Assembly (NCBI RefSeq): GCF_040782645.1 | Contig: NZ_CP160403.1 | Coordinates: 6,607,001 to 6,671,000, forward strand | DNA length: 64,000 nt | Direction: 5' to 3' | From: Streptomyces sp. HUAS ZL42 | Lineage (GTDB): Bacteria > Actinomycetota > Actinomycetes > Streptomycetales > Streptomycetaceae | Part shown: piece after piece, positions 8,903-18,078 of the stretch | How the letters are laid out: every line of letters starts with the position of its first letter | How positions within the stretch are numbered: the stretch's first letter is position 1 | Made by a program: the position numbers and the translations under genes | Notes under the pieces: generated by a model | Database searches by the model: none | What the model was told of the DNA's origin: nothing | Seen by the model: the letters and a program-made list of their open reading frames with translations, nothing else

Positions 8903-9043
8903 GTCGTGCCCGGACCTCGGGCTGACGGCGAGTCGGCGGGCATCAGCCCCTGTCCTCTGCCGCACCGCCTGCCGCGAAGCTGCAGCGGGTGCGAGCACGG
9001 CCGCCACCTGGTGTTCAGGCGTACGGCTGGGCAGCCGGGTTTC

Positions 9044-9079
9044 GCACGCCGGGCGCCGCTCATGGCGTCCGGCGTGCGG
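9044..9079. terminator. Bidirectional hairpin between convergent genes
   Basis: A 15-bp stem with one mismatch (left arm 9044-9058, right arm 9065-9079, 6-nt loop) separates the amphi-Trp gene and the convergent GH32 gene. There is no T-run, which is common for Streptomyces terminators. Confidence 0.6.
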
Positions 9080-9091
9080 TCCTGAGGCTTG

Positions 9092-11641
9092 TCACGGCCA
9101 GATGGACTTCAGCTGCCATGCCTGCATGTGGTCGAGGGTGGCGGTGCCGCCTTCGGCGAACGCGGCGACGCCGGTGCTGGAGGGGTCGGGGAAGATCTGG
9201 TCGGTGAGGGTGACCTGTTCGCCACGGCTGTTCTGGGCGTAGACCTCGACGGAGGAGGCGTCGACGAGGACGTGCAGGCTCAGCCGGCCGCCGTCGAGTG
9301 CGAGGGGAGCGCGCTGGACGCCGGAGAAGGTGGGGTCGAAGTCGGTCGCGCCGGAGGCGGTGCGGTCGATGTAGACCTCGCCGGTTGAGGTGTCGTAGCC
9401 GATGCGGGTGCGCTGCCCGCCGCCGGTACGGACGTCCAGGCCGAAGCGGTCGGCGGTGCCGGCGGTCAGGTCGGCCTGGAGTTCCTGGCTGCTGCCGTGC
9501 ACCGCGAGCGGGGTGGTGGTGTTCGCGACGCGCGTGCTGGGCACCCGGGTGTCGGCCTCGCGCAGGCCGATCAGTTCGCGGACCGGCTGCTGGATCAGCT
9601 GGACCTTGCCGTTCACGGTCTGCAGGGAGAGCTGGCGGGGGAAGGAGTCGGCGCTGCGCCACGGGCTGGTGGGGATGGCCTGCCCGTAGTTCCAGTTGTT
9701 CATCCAGGCGATCATGACGCGGCGGCCGCCGGGTGCGTCGTTCCACGTGCTGGCGGCGTAGAAGTCCGCGCCGTAGTCGAGCCAGCGGGCCCGCTGGGTG
9801 GTGGTCAGGGCGGGCTTGTCGGCGGCGGTGAACTGGTCGGCGAGGACGTGGCCCCAGCCGCCGGAGTTGGCGTCCACGATCTGGATCCGGGCCTGCTTGC
9901 CCTTGTAGGCCATGGTGTTGAAGGAGGCCCAGTCGAGGTTCTCGGAGTCGGCGCCGGTGGCACTCTGGACGACCTTGCCGTCGACCAGCAGGTTGACGCC
10001 GGTCTCGATGGAGGGGGGCTTCGCCCGGGTGTCGGAGAGGACGACCTGGTCGAGGTTGAGGTGGCCCCAGCCGCCCGTGTTGTCGTCAACGACCTTGATC
10101 TGGGCCTGCTTGCCCTGCAGGTCGGACAGGTCCCAGGAGGCCCAGTTCAGGGCTTCGCCGTTGGGTCCGGTGGCGGAGCGCACCACCTTGCCGTCCACGA
10201 TGAGTTCGACGGCGGTGGGGGCGTCGGAGCTCGCGGGGTGATAGCCGCCGCCGATGAGGAAGTTCAGGTACTTCTTGTCGATGGTGAACGTCGGGGAGGT
10301 CAGGGTGCCGGTGCCGGCGTCGCCGTTCAGGAAGCTGTTGACCAGGCCGTTGCCGAGGTAGCCGGTGACCTGCTGCTGGCCGGGGAGGGTGCCCTGGGCC
10401 GGTCCGGTGCCGAAGGCGTCGCCGGTGGTGGTCCAGTCGCCGATGGGGCTGGTGTACGTGCTGCCCTCGAAGTCGGCGAGGGTTTCACCGGTGGGTGCCG
10501 GCGCGTCGCCCAGGACGGCGTCGGGGTCGTACGGGTGGTTGCCGCCGCCGACCTTGAAGTTGATGTAGTCGCTGGTCACCGTGAACGCGGGCGAGGTGAG
10601 GGTGCCGGTGGAGGCGTCGCCGCCGTGGAAGCTGTTGGCGAAGGCCTTGCCCTCGAAGCCGGTGACCTGTGACTGCCAGTCCACCGCCCCGGTCGCGGGC
10701 GCGCTGCCGAACGCGTCACCCGTGGCCGTCCAGTCGCCGAACGAGCCGGACTCGAAATCCTGCATGAGGGTGCCGCTCGGCGGGGTGTACGTGCCGGTGT
10801 CGTCGGAGGTGAACTTCTTGCCGTTGAAGTCTCCGACGAAGTACTGGGCGCCGGAGCCGCCCGCGATGCCGCCGGGGTTGAGGTTGACGGCCAGCACCCA
10901 CTTCCTCTTCTTCGGGTTGCCGTCGACCGGGAGCGGGAACAGGTCCGGGCACTCCCACACCCCGCCGGTGGCGCCGGCCGGGCCGAAGTCGCTCTGGTGG
11001 GTCCAGTGCTTGAGGTCGGCCGAGCTGTAGAAGGAGATCTTGTGCTGGTCGGCGAGGGCGACTGCCATCAGCCAGCGCTGCGTGGGGGCGTACCAGAAGA
11101 CCTTGGGGTCGCGGAAGTTGTTCGAGCCGATGTCGAGCACCGGGTTGTCGTGGTACTTGGTCCAGGTGGTGCCGCCGTCGGTGCTGTAGGCAAGGGCCTG
11201 CTGCTGCTTGCCGGAGGCCTTCTGCGCGCTGGTGTAGATGGCGACGAGCGGCGGGTTCTTCCTGGTCCCGAAGCCGGTGGTGTTGTTCCTGTCCAGCACC
11301 ACGCCGCCGGAGAAGATCATCTCCTGGTCGTCCTGGGGGATGGCCACCGGGAGCTGCTTCCAGTGCACCAGGTCGGTGCTGACCGCGTGGCCCCAGGACA
11401 TGTTGCCCCAGCTGTTGCCGGACGGGTTGTGCTGGAAGAACAGGTGGTACTGGCCCTTGTAGTAGATGAGGCCGTTGGGGTCGTTCATCCAGTTCTGGGC
11501 CGGGGTGAAGTGGAACTGGGGGCGGTACTGCTCGTGGTAGAGCGTGTCGGCGGTGGCGGGGGAGGCGGCGACCAGGCCGAGCCCGGACAGAACGGCCAGT
11601 GCGGCCAGGAGTCTGCGGCGCGGACGAGTGGTTCTGGACAT
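9092..11641 (-). CDS. Secreted GH32 levanase/inulinase with nested insert domain
   Basis: 849 residues with a Sec signal peptide ending about residue 31 (SPATA). The GH32 five-bladed propeller starts at once: WMNDPNG holds the nucleophile (D54), RDPKVFW the transition-state Asp (D178) and WECPDLF the acid/base (E230). At about residue 291 the propeller is interrupted by some 315 residues and resumes at LDYGADFYAASTW, followed by the C-terminal beta-sandwich. The insert consists of two related copies, the second nested inside the first (see findings). It would hydrolyse levan, inulin or sucrose outside the cell. A divergent LacI gene and a LacI-type palindrome lie upstream. Exo/endo mode and linkage preference are not deducible. 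Confidence 0.93.
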   Translation of the reverse strand: MSRTTRPRRRLLAALAVLSGLGLVAASPATADTLYHEQYRPQFHFTPAQNWMNDPNGLIYYKGQYHLFFQHNPSGNSWGNMSWGHAVSTDLVHWKQLPVAIPQDDQEMIFSGGVVLDRNNTTGFGTRKNPPLVAIYTSAQKASGKQQQALAYSTDGGTTWTKYHDNPVLDIGSNNFRDPKVFWYAPTQRWLMAVALADQHKISFYSSADLKHWTHQSDFGPAGATGGVWECPDLFPLPVDGNPKKRKWVLAVNLNPGGIAGGSGAQYFVGDFNGKKFTSDDTGTYTPPSGTLMQDFESGSFGDWTATGDAFGSAPATGAVDWQSQVTGFEGKAFANSFHGGDASTGTLTSPAFTVTSDYINFKVGGGNHPYDPDAVLGDAPAPTGETLADFEGSTYTSPIGDWTTTGDAFGTGPAQGTLPGQQQVTGYLGNGLVNSFLNGDAGTGTLTSPTFTIDKKYLNFLIGGGYHPASSDAPTAVELIVDGKVVRSATGPNGEALNWASWDLSDLQGKQAQIKVVDDNTGGWGHLNLDQVVLSDTRAKPPSIETGVNLLVDGKVVQSATGADSENLDWASFNTMAYKGKQARIQIVDANSGGWGHVLADQFTAADKPALTTTQRARWLDYGADFYAASTWNDAPGGRRVMIAWMNNWNYGQAIPTSPWRSADSFPRQLSLQTVNGKVQLIQQPVRELIGLREADTRVPSTRVANTTTPLAVHGSSQELQADLTAGTADRFGLDVRTGGGQRTRIGYDTSTGEVYIDRTASGATDFDPTFSGVQRAPLALDGGRLSLHVLVDASSVEVYAQNSRGEQVTLTDQIFPDPSSTGVAAFAEGGTATLDHMQAWQLKSIWP

Positions 11642-11843
11642 GGCGCTCCTTGCGGGCGTGTGGGCTTCGACTCAGCCGTAGGGGACTGACGCGTGGCGGG
11701 TGACAAATGACGAGTGACAAATGACGAGTGACGCTTGACGCGTGTCGAGTGCGGGCAGCGGCTCCGCCGTGGCCTCGTCCAAGGCCACGGGCGAGCCCGG
11801 CGTGTGGGGGCAGCACGGCACCGGCAGCTCCAGCCGGCGGCTG

Positions 11844-11853
11844 GAAACGTTTC
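11844..11853. promoter_or_regulatory. LacI-type operator palindrome
   Basis: GAAACGTTTC is a perfect 10-bp palindrome with the central CG typical of LacI/GalR operators. It lies in the 333-bp region between the GH32 gene (minus) and its divergent LacI regulator (plus). A related half-matching site, AAAACGTTGC, lies at 11969-11978 against the regulator's start, which suggests autoregulation. The rest of the intergenic region has repeated GACGAGTGACAAAT-like units near 11700-11740 of unknown role. Confidence 0.6.
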
Positions 11854-11974
11854 GCCGAACGTAAGGGCACGACGTCACCGAAGTCCAGACCCTGTGCAGG
11901 AAAACTCCTGAATGCGAGGATCGAGACGGCTGCACGGGCCATCGACCGCAGCCATCGACCTCCGGGAGAAAACG

Positions 11975-13018
11975 TTGCCCAGCCAGCACAACGACACAGG
12001 TCGGCGACCTGCGACCATGCGCGACGTCGCGACCATGGCCGGGGTTGGGATCGCCACCGTCTCACGGGTCGTCAACGGCAAGCCCGTCACCCCTGACCTG
12101 GCGGAACGGGTGACGCGTGCCGCCGAACTGCTCGGCTACCGCCACGATCTGACGGCCAGCAGCCTGCGCCGGGCCGATCGCCGCACCAGCACCCTCGGCC
12201 TGGTCCTGGAGGACGCGGCCAACCCCTTCTCCGCCGCGCTGCACCGCGCGGTGGAGGACGCCGCCGCCGAGCACGGCCTGCTGCTCCTGGCCGGATCCAC
12301 CGACGAGGACCCGGTCCGGGAACGCGGCCTGCTGAAGACCTTCACCGCCCGCCGGGTCGACGGCCTCATCGTGGTGCCCACCGGACAGAACGACAGCGAC
12401 CTCGACGCGGCCCGCCGCGCCGGCACACCCGTCGTCTGCGTGGACCGCCGCACCACAGCGCCGCAGGTGGACACCGTGACGGTGGACAACCGGGCCGGCG
12501 TGCGGGCCGCGGTGAAAAGGCTGCACGAGGCAGGCCACCGGCGCATCGCCTTCCTCGGGGACCTCCGCTCGATCTGGACCGCCGAAGAGCGTTACGCCGG
12601 GTTCGTCGAGGGCCTCGCCGAAGCGGGATGCGTCCTGCACCCCTCTCTCGTGCGGCGCGGGCTGCACGGCGCAAGGGCCGCCCAGGAGGCCACCCGCGAA
12701 CTCCTGGCACTCGCCCACGCGCCCACCGCACTCGTCTCCGGCCAGAACCTCCTGACCGTGGGGGCCCGCATGACCCTGCAGGAGCTTCGGCTGCAGCGCC
12801 GCGTGGCGCTGATCGGCTTCGACGACCTGTCCCTCGCCGACCTGCTCGAACCCGGCATCTCGGTGATCGCCCAGGATCACGCCGCGATCGGCCGGGAGGC
12901 CGCGAGCCTGCTGTTCGACCGACTCGACGGCGAGGCCGGCCCCGCCCGTCACCGCGTACTGCCCACCCGCTACCTCGCCCGCGGCTCCGGCGAACTCCCC
13001 GCTCCCGAGGACGGCTGA
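11975..13018 (+). CDS. LacI-family repressor, probable regulator of the GH32 gene
   Basis: 347 residues. The helix-turn-helix reads TMRDVATMAGVGIATVSRVV with hinge helix ASSLRR. A periplasmic-binding-protein-like sensor domain follows (TLGLVLEDAANPFSAAL onward, VDGLIVVPT, HRRIAFLGD, ALIGFDD). The start is TTG at 11975, because GGGAG at 11964-11968 is 6 nt upstream; the frame is open to 11912 without a better site. It is divergent from the levanase gene with a LacI palindrome between them. The natural effector is probably a fructo-oligosaccharide or sucrose derivative, which is inferred from context only. Confidence 0.88.
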   Translation: MPSQHNDTGRRPATMRDVATMAGVGIATVSRVVNGKPVTPDLAERVTRAAELLGYRHDLTASSLRRADRRTSTLGLVLEDAANPFSAALHRAVEDAAAEHGLLLLAGSTDEDPVRERGLLKTFTARRVDGLIVVPTGQNDSDLDAARRAGTPVVCVDRRTTAPQVDTVTVDNRAGVRAAVKRLHEAGHRRIAFLGDLRSIWTAEERYAGFVEGLAEAGCVLHPSLVRRGLHGARAAQEATRELLALAHAPTALVSGQNLLTVGARMTLQELRLQRRVALIGFDDLSLADLLEPGISVIAQDHAAIGREAASLLFDRLDGEAGPARHRVLPTRYLARGSGELPAPEDG

Positions 13019-13083
13019 CGACCTCCCCGTGAACGAGTTGTTTCCGGTGTGTTGACGGGGTGAGCCTCTCGGTGCTTCACTGC

Positions 13084-13132
13084 CGGAACCGGTACCGAAA
13101 CCGGTTCCGGCACCGCTCCCGGTACCGGTTCC
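13084..13132. promoter_or_regulatory. Cluster of three LacI-type palindromes
   Basis: CGGAACCGGTACCG (13084-13097), GAAACCGGTTCC (13097-13108) and GGTACCGGTTCC (13121-13132) are near-palindromes centred on CCGG. They stand 75-120 bp before the second LacI gene. They are good candidates for its autoregulatory operators. I did not see the same motif before the ABC importer genes. Confidence 0.55.
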
Positions 13133-13205
13133 ACCGATCTCTGTACGATCGGCCTTCGGTGCGGGAGAACGTCTTCCGCCTCTGCGTGGAGTGAGAGGAG
13201 GTGGC

Positions 13206-14213
13206 ATGGGAGTCACCATCGCCGACGTGGCCGCACGGGCCGGCGTCAGCAAGACGACGGTCTCGCGAGTGCTGAACGGCAAAGGCGAGATCAACGAGAA
13301 CACCGTCCTGAAGGTCCGCAAGGCGATCTCGGAGCTCGGCTATGTGCCGAGCGCCGGGGCGGTCGGACTCGCACGCGGCACGACACAGATGATCGGCATG
13401 CTGGTCCCTGATATGGCCTGGGCCTGGGCCGGCATCGTGCAGGCGGTCGTCGAAACGCTGGAGACCGAGGGCTTCGGGCTGCGCATGCTGACCTGGAACC
13501 GTGGTGAGGAGTCACTGCGCAGGCTGGGTCTGCAGGTCGCCGCCAAGTCGTTCGACGGTCTGCTGGTGATAGAGCCCGAGGGGGCCCTGGGGTACATCAC
13601 CGAACTGCACGAAGCGGGGCTGCCGGTCGTGCTGATCGACGATCGCTTCCAGCGGCCGGGATTCCCCTACGTGGCCACCACCAACCGGGAGGGGGGTGCA
13701 CAGGCCGCACGGCACCTGCTGGACATCGGGCGCCGTCGTCCTCTGGTGGTGACCGGTCCCGAGACCTTCGGCTGTACTCGGGAACGGCTGGGCGGCTTCG
13801 TCGACGTGTACGCGGAAGCCGGAATCGAGATCGATCAACGCAGCATCGTCTGCGGCGACTTCGACTTCGAGCGTTGCCGGAACGTGGTCGCGCGCGCTCT
13901 CGCGGACGGCCTGGAGTTCGACTCGGTCTTCGCACACAACGACCCCTCGGCGGCCGGCGTGCTCGCCGCCCTGCACGAGGCCGGTCTCTGGGTTCCGCAG
14001 GATGTCGCCGTGGTGGGGTTCGACGACGTCGAGATGGCGTCGTACACCTATCCGGCACTGACCACCATCCGCCAGCCCATGCGGGAGATGGGTGCGGCGG
14101 CGGCGCGTCTGCTGCTGGACCACGTGCGCGGATCGCCGGAGGCCGCCCCCTCGTGCGTCATCCCCACCAGCCTCGTGATCCGTGGCTCGACGTCACAGCC
14201 GGGCTCGAACTGA
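13206..14213 (+). CDS. LacI-family regulator of the sugar importer/glycosidase operon
   Basis: 335 residues. The helix-turn-helix TIADVAARAGVSKTTVSRVL with NGKGEINE is canonical. The sensor domain follows (MIGMLVPDMAWAWAGIV, FDGLLVIEPEG, VVLIDDRF, GFDDVEMASYTYPALTTIRQP). The ATG at 13206 follows GAGGAGG at 13194-13201 with short spacing. It stands directly before the importer, GH3, GH32 and GH30 genes and is separated from them by a hairpin, so it has its own transcript and likely controls the downstream operon. The effector sugar is unknown. Confidence 0.88.
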   Translation: MGVTIADVAARAGVSKTTVSRVLNGKGEINENTVLKVRKAISELGYVPSAGAVGLARGTTQMIGMLVPDMAWAWAGIVQAVVETLETEGFGLRMLTWNRGEESLRRLGLQVAAKSFDGLLVIEPEGALGYITELHEAGLPVVLIDDRFQRPGFPYVATTNREGGAQAARHLLDIGRRRPLVVTGPETFGCTRERLGGFVDVYAEAGIEIDQRSIVCGDFDFERCRNVVARALADGLEFDSVFAHNDPSAAGVLAALHEAGLWVPQDVAVVGFDDVEMASYTYPALTTIRQPMREMGAAAARLLLDHVRGSPEAAPSCVIPTSLVIRGSTSQPGSN

Positions 14214-14258
14214 CGCCACGTCATCGAGATGCTCACGGCGTGAGCGTCTCACCGAACC

Positions 14259-14302
14259 GTCCGTCTCCGCCGTCCTGCCCAGCCCCGCAGGCGGGGACGG
14301 AC
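14259..14302 (+). terminator. Hairpin terminator after the lacI-like gene
   Basis: Arms 14259-14271 and 14290-14302 pair over 13 bp with one G-T pair, around an 18-nt loop. No T-run follows. It separates the regulator from the importer genes. Confidence 0.55.
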
Positions 14303-14697
14303 CCCATCCGGACATGGAACTGACCCACCCCGCTGTCGGGTAGGACGACAGGCTGTCCCGCTCTGCCTGAAGCCGCTTCCGCGCAGGCCCCGACCGGCGT
14401 GGTTGCCTGCTCCCCGGCTTGGCCACCCGCCACGCGGAACCGTGTGCACGCGTCACCGCCGAGGTGCCGTTTCCCTCGATCCCTTCCCGTTCCGGCACAC
14501 CGAACGGTACGCCCGGCACACCCCGCCCGGCCGCTGCCCACTTGGCCGGACGCTCCAGCCGCGACCCGCGGCTGACCGTCGATGCCGCTGTCACCGCAAA
14601 CGGACTTCACCTCGCGGGCCCGCCCGTCCGGGCGCCTGCCCGCTCCCGCTTTGGCCACCCCCCGCGCCTGTATCACTCAACGGCAAGGAGCCGCACA
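14303..14697. other. 395-bp leader region of the sugar importer operon
   Basis: No gene is supported. An inverted repeat CCGTTC/GAACGG (14487-14507, 9-nt spacer) is the only operator-like feature I can see. A strong AAGGAG at 14685-14690 serves the binding-protein gene. The promoter is not obvious. Confidence 0.4.
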
Positions 14698-15996
14698 GTG
14701 CGTATCACAACTCGTCACACCGTCAGAACCGTCCAGATCATGTGTGTCACCGTCACGGCAGCCCTGATGGCCACCGGCTGCGGCCGGAGCGCCGACTCCG
14801 GGCCCGGCAAGGACGCCCCCGCGAAGATCGACAGCGGCAAGGCCACGGGCAAGGTCGTCATGTGGTCCATGGGCGACGCCGACAAGACACTCGAGAGCCT
14901 GGCCAAGAAGTTCGAGCAGGAGAACCCGGACGCGGACGTCCAGGTCACCGCGGTCCCGTGGGACGCCGCCCACGACAAGCTGACCACCGCGATCGCCGGC
15001 GGCAACACACCGGACATGTCCGTGATCGGCACCACCTGGATGGCGGAGATGGCCGCCATGAACGGCTTCCAGGCGGCACCGGCATCGTTCAAGTCCTCGG
15101 ACTTCTACCCCGGCCAGTGGGACACCACCAAGTACAAGGACACCTCCTACGGCGTGCCGTTCATCGCCGACACCTCGGTGGTCTACTACCGGACCGACCT
15201 CACCACGAAGGCCGGCATCAAGGGCGCCCTGGCCGGTGACCGGGACGGATATCTGAAGGACCTCAAGGCCATCCAGGCCACCGCCGGCAAGCAGAACCCC
15301 AAGCTGCGCCATGCCACCGGGCTGGTGATGGGCTTCAACTCCTGGATCTTCTGGGTGCCGATGGTGTGGCAACAGGGCGGTGACATCTACGACGCCAAGA
15401 CCGGGAAGTTCACCTTCGACTCGCCCGAGGTCGCCAAGGCGCTGGAGTACTACGCAAGCGTGCCGAAGCAGGGCCTGGCGCCGACCGACAGGTCGGACAA
15501 CGTGCAGGGCTTCCGGGACGGGCTGATCGCCGTCTACCAGGAGGCCGCGTGGGCAGGCGGCAGCTTCCACAAGGACGCCCCGGAGCTGGACGGCAAGTGG
15601 AAGACCATGCCGGTGCCTTACAGCAAGCAGCCCGCCGGGTTCGCCGGTGGCAGCGACCTGGCGGTGTTCAAGGAGGCCAAGAACCCCGACGCCGCATGGA
15701 AGTTCGCCCAGTTCCTGACCGAGCCCGCCAACCTCGCGGCGTATGCCAAGGCCACCGGCAGCCTTCCCCCTTCGCCCCAGGCGTGGTCGGCGGCGAAGCT
15801 GAGCGAGGACGAGAACATGACGGCGTTCGCCGAGCAGCTCGAGGTCAGCAAGGCGCCGCCCGCCATCACGACCTGGCAGCAGATCGCCGACGTCATCGAC
15901 TCCGAACTGGAGAAGCTGTCCCTCGGCAAGGCCACCGTCGCCGAGGTGCAGAAGACTCTGCAGTCCAAGGCCACCAGCATCGGCACCGGCCGCTGA
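14698..15996 (+). CDS. Extracellular sugar-binding lipoprotein (ABC importer)
   Basis: 432 residues of the family 1 solute-binding fold. A lipoprotein signal peptide ends at the lipobox-like ATGC (Cys near residue 26), so the protein is membrane anchored. The mature part starts with KVVMWSMGDADKTLE and shows TAIAGGNTPDMSVIGTTW and YGVPFIADTSVVYYR, typical of oligosaccharide-binding proteins. The start is GTG at 14698, chosen for AAGGAG 7 nt upstream; the much longer upstream frame lacks a signal peptide. It is the first gene of an importer operon with two permeases. No ATPase gene is present, so a shared MsiK-type ATPase is likely. The ligand is probably a beta-glucoside or fructoside oligomer, judged only from neighbouring glycosidases. 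Confidence 0.9.
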   Translation: MRITTRHTVRTVQIMCVTVTAALMATGCGRSADSGPGKDAPAKIDSGKATGKVVMWSMGDADKTLESLAKKFEQENPDADVQVTAVPWDAAHDKLTTAIAGGNTPDMSVIGTTWMAEMAAMNGFQAAPASFKSSDFYPGQWDTTKYKDTSYGVPFIADTSVVYYRTDLTTKAGIKGALAGDRDGYLKDLKAIQATAGKQNPKLRHATGLVMGFNSWIFWVPMVWQQGGDIYDAKTGKFTFDSPEVAKALEYYASVPKQGLAPTDRSDNVQGFRDGLIAVYQEAAWAGGSFHKDAPELDGKWKTMPVPYSKQPAGFAGGSDLAVFKEAKNPDAAWKFAQFLTEPANLAAYAKATGSLPPSPQAWSAAKLSEDENMTAFAEQLEVSKAPPAITTWQQIADVIDSELEKLSLGKATVAEVQKTLQSKATSIGTGR

Positions 15997-16029
15997 GCGC
16001 TGCCGCGTGAGTACCCCTCGTACGGACGG

Positions 16030-17016
16030 ATGACATCCATGTCCACGAAAACGCTCCCTGGGCGGGGCGACACCCACGAGCAGGGCACCGCAGGGCCGGA
16101 GCGGAGTGCCGATCGCCGGCACTCCGTGCGCCGGGGCACGGCGCGCCGCAGGCAGGCCCGGGCCGCCTGGATCCTCGCCGCCCCGTTCCTCGCGCTGTTC
16201 GCGGCCTTCATGCTGCTGCCGGTGGTGTGGTCGCTTCTGATGAGCCTGACCGACACTCAGAGCGCCGACCTGCGCACGCCCCTGAACGTGTCGTTCATCG
16301 GCCTCGACAACTACGTGCGGCTCTTCCAGGACGATCAGTTCTTCACGGCCCTGCGCAACACCGCTGTGTTCGTCCTGGTGGCCCTGCCCCTGACGCTGGC
16401 CGCCGGGCTCGCCGCGGCTGTCGCCCTCGACCGGGGCATCCGCCGCTTCCGGGCCGTCTTCCGGGTCGGCTTCTACCTCCCGGTGATCACCAGCATCGTG
16501 GCCGTCGCCGTGGTGTGGAAGACGCTCCTGGAACCGCGCGCGGGACTGGTGAATCTCGTCCTGGGCTGGTTCGGCATCGACGGCCCGGCCTGGCTGGCGG
16601 ACACCCGTTTCGCGTTGCCCGTCATGATCGTGATGGCCGTGTGGCGCAACCTCGGCACCGTCATGATCATCATGCTGGCCGGGCTGCAGTCCGTGCCCCA
16701 GTCCCTGATGGAGGCGGCCGAACTCGACGGCGCCGGGGCGTGGCAGCGGTTCTGGCGGGTCACGTTCCCGCTCCTGCGTCCGGCCCTGCTGCTGACCGCC
16801 GTGACCACGGGCATCGGCTATCTGCAGTTCTTCGACGAGCCGTTCGTCATGACGGGTGGTGGGCCGCTGGACTCCACCCTGTCGGCCACGTTGTACGCCT
16901 ACAACCAGTTCGGCAACGGCAATTACGACATGGCGTCGGCCGCCAGCTACGTCATCTTCGTCCTCATCGTGGCGCTGACCGTACTGCAGTTCCGGATGCT
17001 GCGAGACAAGGACTGA
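16030..17016 (+). CDS. Sugar ABC transporter permease (MalF-type)
   Basis: 328 residues with six membrane helices after a 45-residue basic cytoplasmic N-terminus. The EAA loop is EAAELDGAGAWQRFWRVTFP (with LMEAAELDGA), the coupling helix for the ATPase. The phrase GGPLDSTLSATLYAYNQF is typical of MalF/UgpA-type subunits. An ATG at 16039 in the same frame is an alternative start. It forms a heterodimer with the next gene product. Confidence 0.9.
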   Translation: MTSMSTKTLPGRGDTHEQGTAGPERSADRRHSVRRGTARRRQARAAWILAAPFLALFAAFMLLPVVWSLLMSLTDTQSADLRTPLNVSFIGLDNYVRLFQDDQFFTALRNTAVFVLVALPLTLAAGLAAAVALDRGIRRFRAVFRVGFYLPVITSIVAVAVVWKTLLEPRAGLVNLVLGWFGIDGPAWLADTRFALPVMIVMAVWRNLGTVMIIMLAGLQSVPQSLMEAAELDGAGAWQRFWRVTFPLLRPALLLTAVTTGIGYLQFFDEPFVMTGGGPLDSTLSATLYAYNQFGNGNYDMASAASYVIFVLIVALTVLQFRMLRDKD

Positions 17017-17022
17017 TGCCCC

Positions 17023-17910
17023 ATGAGCACCCTCTCCACGCTTCGGACGGCGCACCCCGGCACGGACCGTGCCCTCAGGCGCCGGCACATCCGGCGGACC
17101 TGGGGCCACCCCTGGCTGTTCGTACCGCTCGCCGGCGCCCTGCTGCTGATGATCGCGCCGTTCCTGTGGATGCTGTCCGGTTCCTTCAAACCCGAGGCCG
17201 ACATCCGCAGAGTCCCGCCCGTCCTGATACCCACGGCGCCTACGACCGCCAACTACGGTGAGCTGTTCAGCACGCTCGACTTCACGAGCATGTTCGCCAA
17301 CTCGGTGATCGTGGCCCTGGCCGTCACCGCCGGGAACCTGATCTTCTGCTCGATGCTCGGATACGCCCTGGCCAAGCTGGAGTTCCGCGGGCAGCGCGCC
17401 GTTTTCCTGCTGGTCATGGGGACGCTCATGATTCCCGGCCTGGTCACCTTCGTCCCCCTGTACGTCCTGGTGGCCAACATGCAGCTGACCGGCTCCCTCC
17501 TCGGGCTGATCCTGCCGTTCCTGGCCGGCCCCTTCGGGGTGTTCCTGATGCGGCAGTTCATCTCCACACTGCCCGACGAGCTGATCGACGCCGCCCGCGT
17601 CGACGGCTGCCGCGAACTGGCCATCTTCGGGAGGATCATTCTTCCGCTGACCAAACCGGCCCTCGCCACCCTCGGGATCATCACCTTCCTCGGCTCCTGG
17701 AACAACTTCCTGTGGCCCCTGGTCGTGGCCCAGAACGAGAGCCAGTACACCCTCCCCGTCGGCCTCGCCCTGGCCAGCAGCGGCCAGTCCTTCACCCGCT
17801 TCGGCATCCTGCTCGCCGGCGCCGTGGTCGTCCTGCTGCCGGTGATGATCGTCTTCCTCCTCTTCCAGCGCCAATTCGTCGCCGGCATCGCCACCACCGG
17901 CCTGAAGTGA
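17023..17910 (+). CDS. Sugar ABC transporter permease (MalG-type)
   Basis: 295 residues with six membrane helices. It carries the EAA-type loop DELIDAARVDGCRELAIFGR followed by IILPLTKPALAT, and WNNFLWPLVV near the end, all typical of MalG/LacG subunits. It lies 6 bp after the first permease gene and is surely cotranscribed. The gap of 168 bp to the GH3 gene holds no gene. Confidence 0.9.
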   Translation: MSTLSTLRTAHPGTDRALRRRHIRRTWGHPWLFVPLAGALLLMIAPFLWMLSGSFKPEADIRRVPPVLIPTAPTTANYGELFSTLDFTSMFANSVIVALAVTAGNLIFCSMLGYALAKLEFRGQRAVFLLVMGTLMIPGLVTFVPLYVLVANMQLTGSLLGLILPFLAGPFGVFLMRQFISTLPDELIDAARVDGCRELAIFGRIILPLTKPALATLGIITFLGSWNNFLWPLVVAQNESQYTLPVGLALASSGQSFTRFGILLAGAVVVLLPVMIVFLLFQRQFVAGIATTGLK

Positions 17911-18078
17911 CACCCCCGCGCCCACCCCGCCGCCGTGTGCCGCTGCGGTCCGGCCCGGAGCGCAACGGGGCAGCGGGCACGCGAGCCCCGCCGTAGCAGG
18001 CGGCGGCGTCCCGGCGACGAAGCACCCGCCGTCGGCAACCAACTCTCTGACCTGACGACTGATTACTTGGAGACCACA

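Noticed and set aside
14677..18042. Very long minus-strand open frame (over 1100 codons) opposite the sugar importer genes
   Set aside because: Its Gly/Gln/Glu/His-rich translation is the mirror of real permease and binding-protein genes; it is an antisense shadow typical of high-GC DNA.
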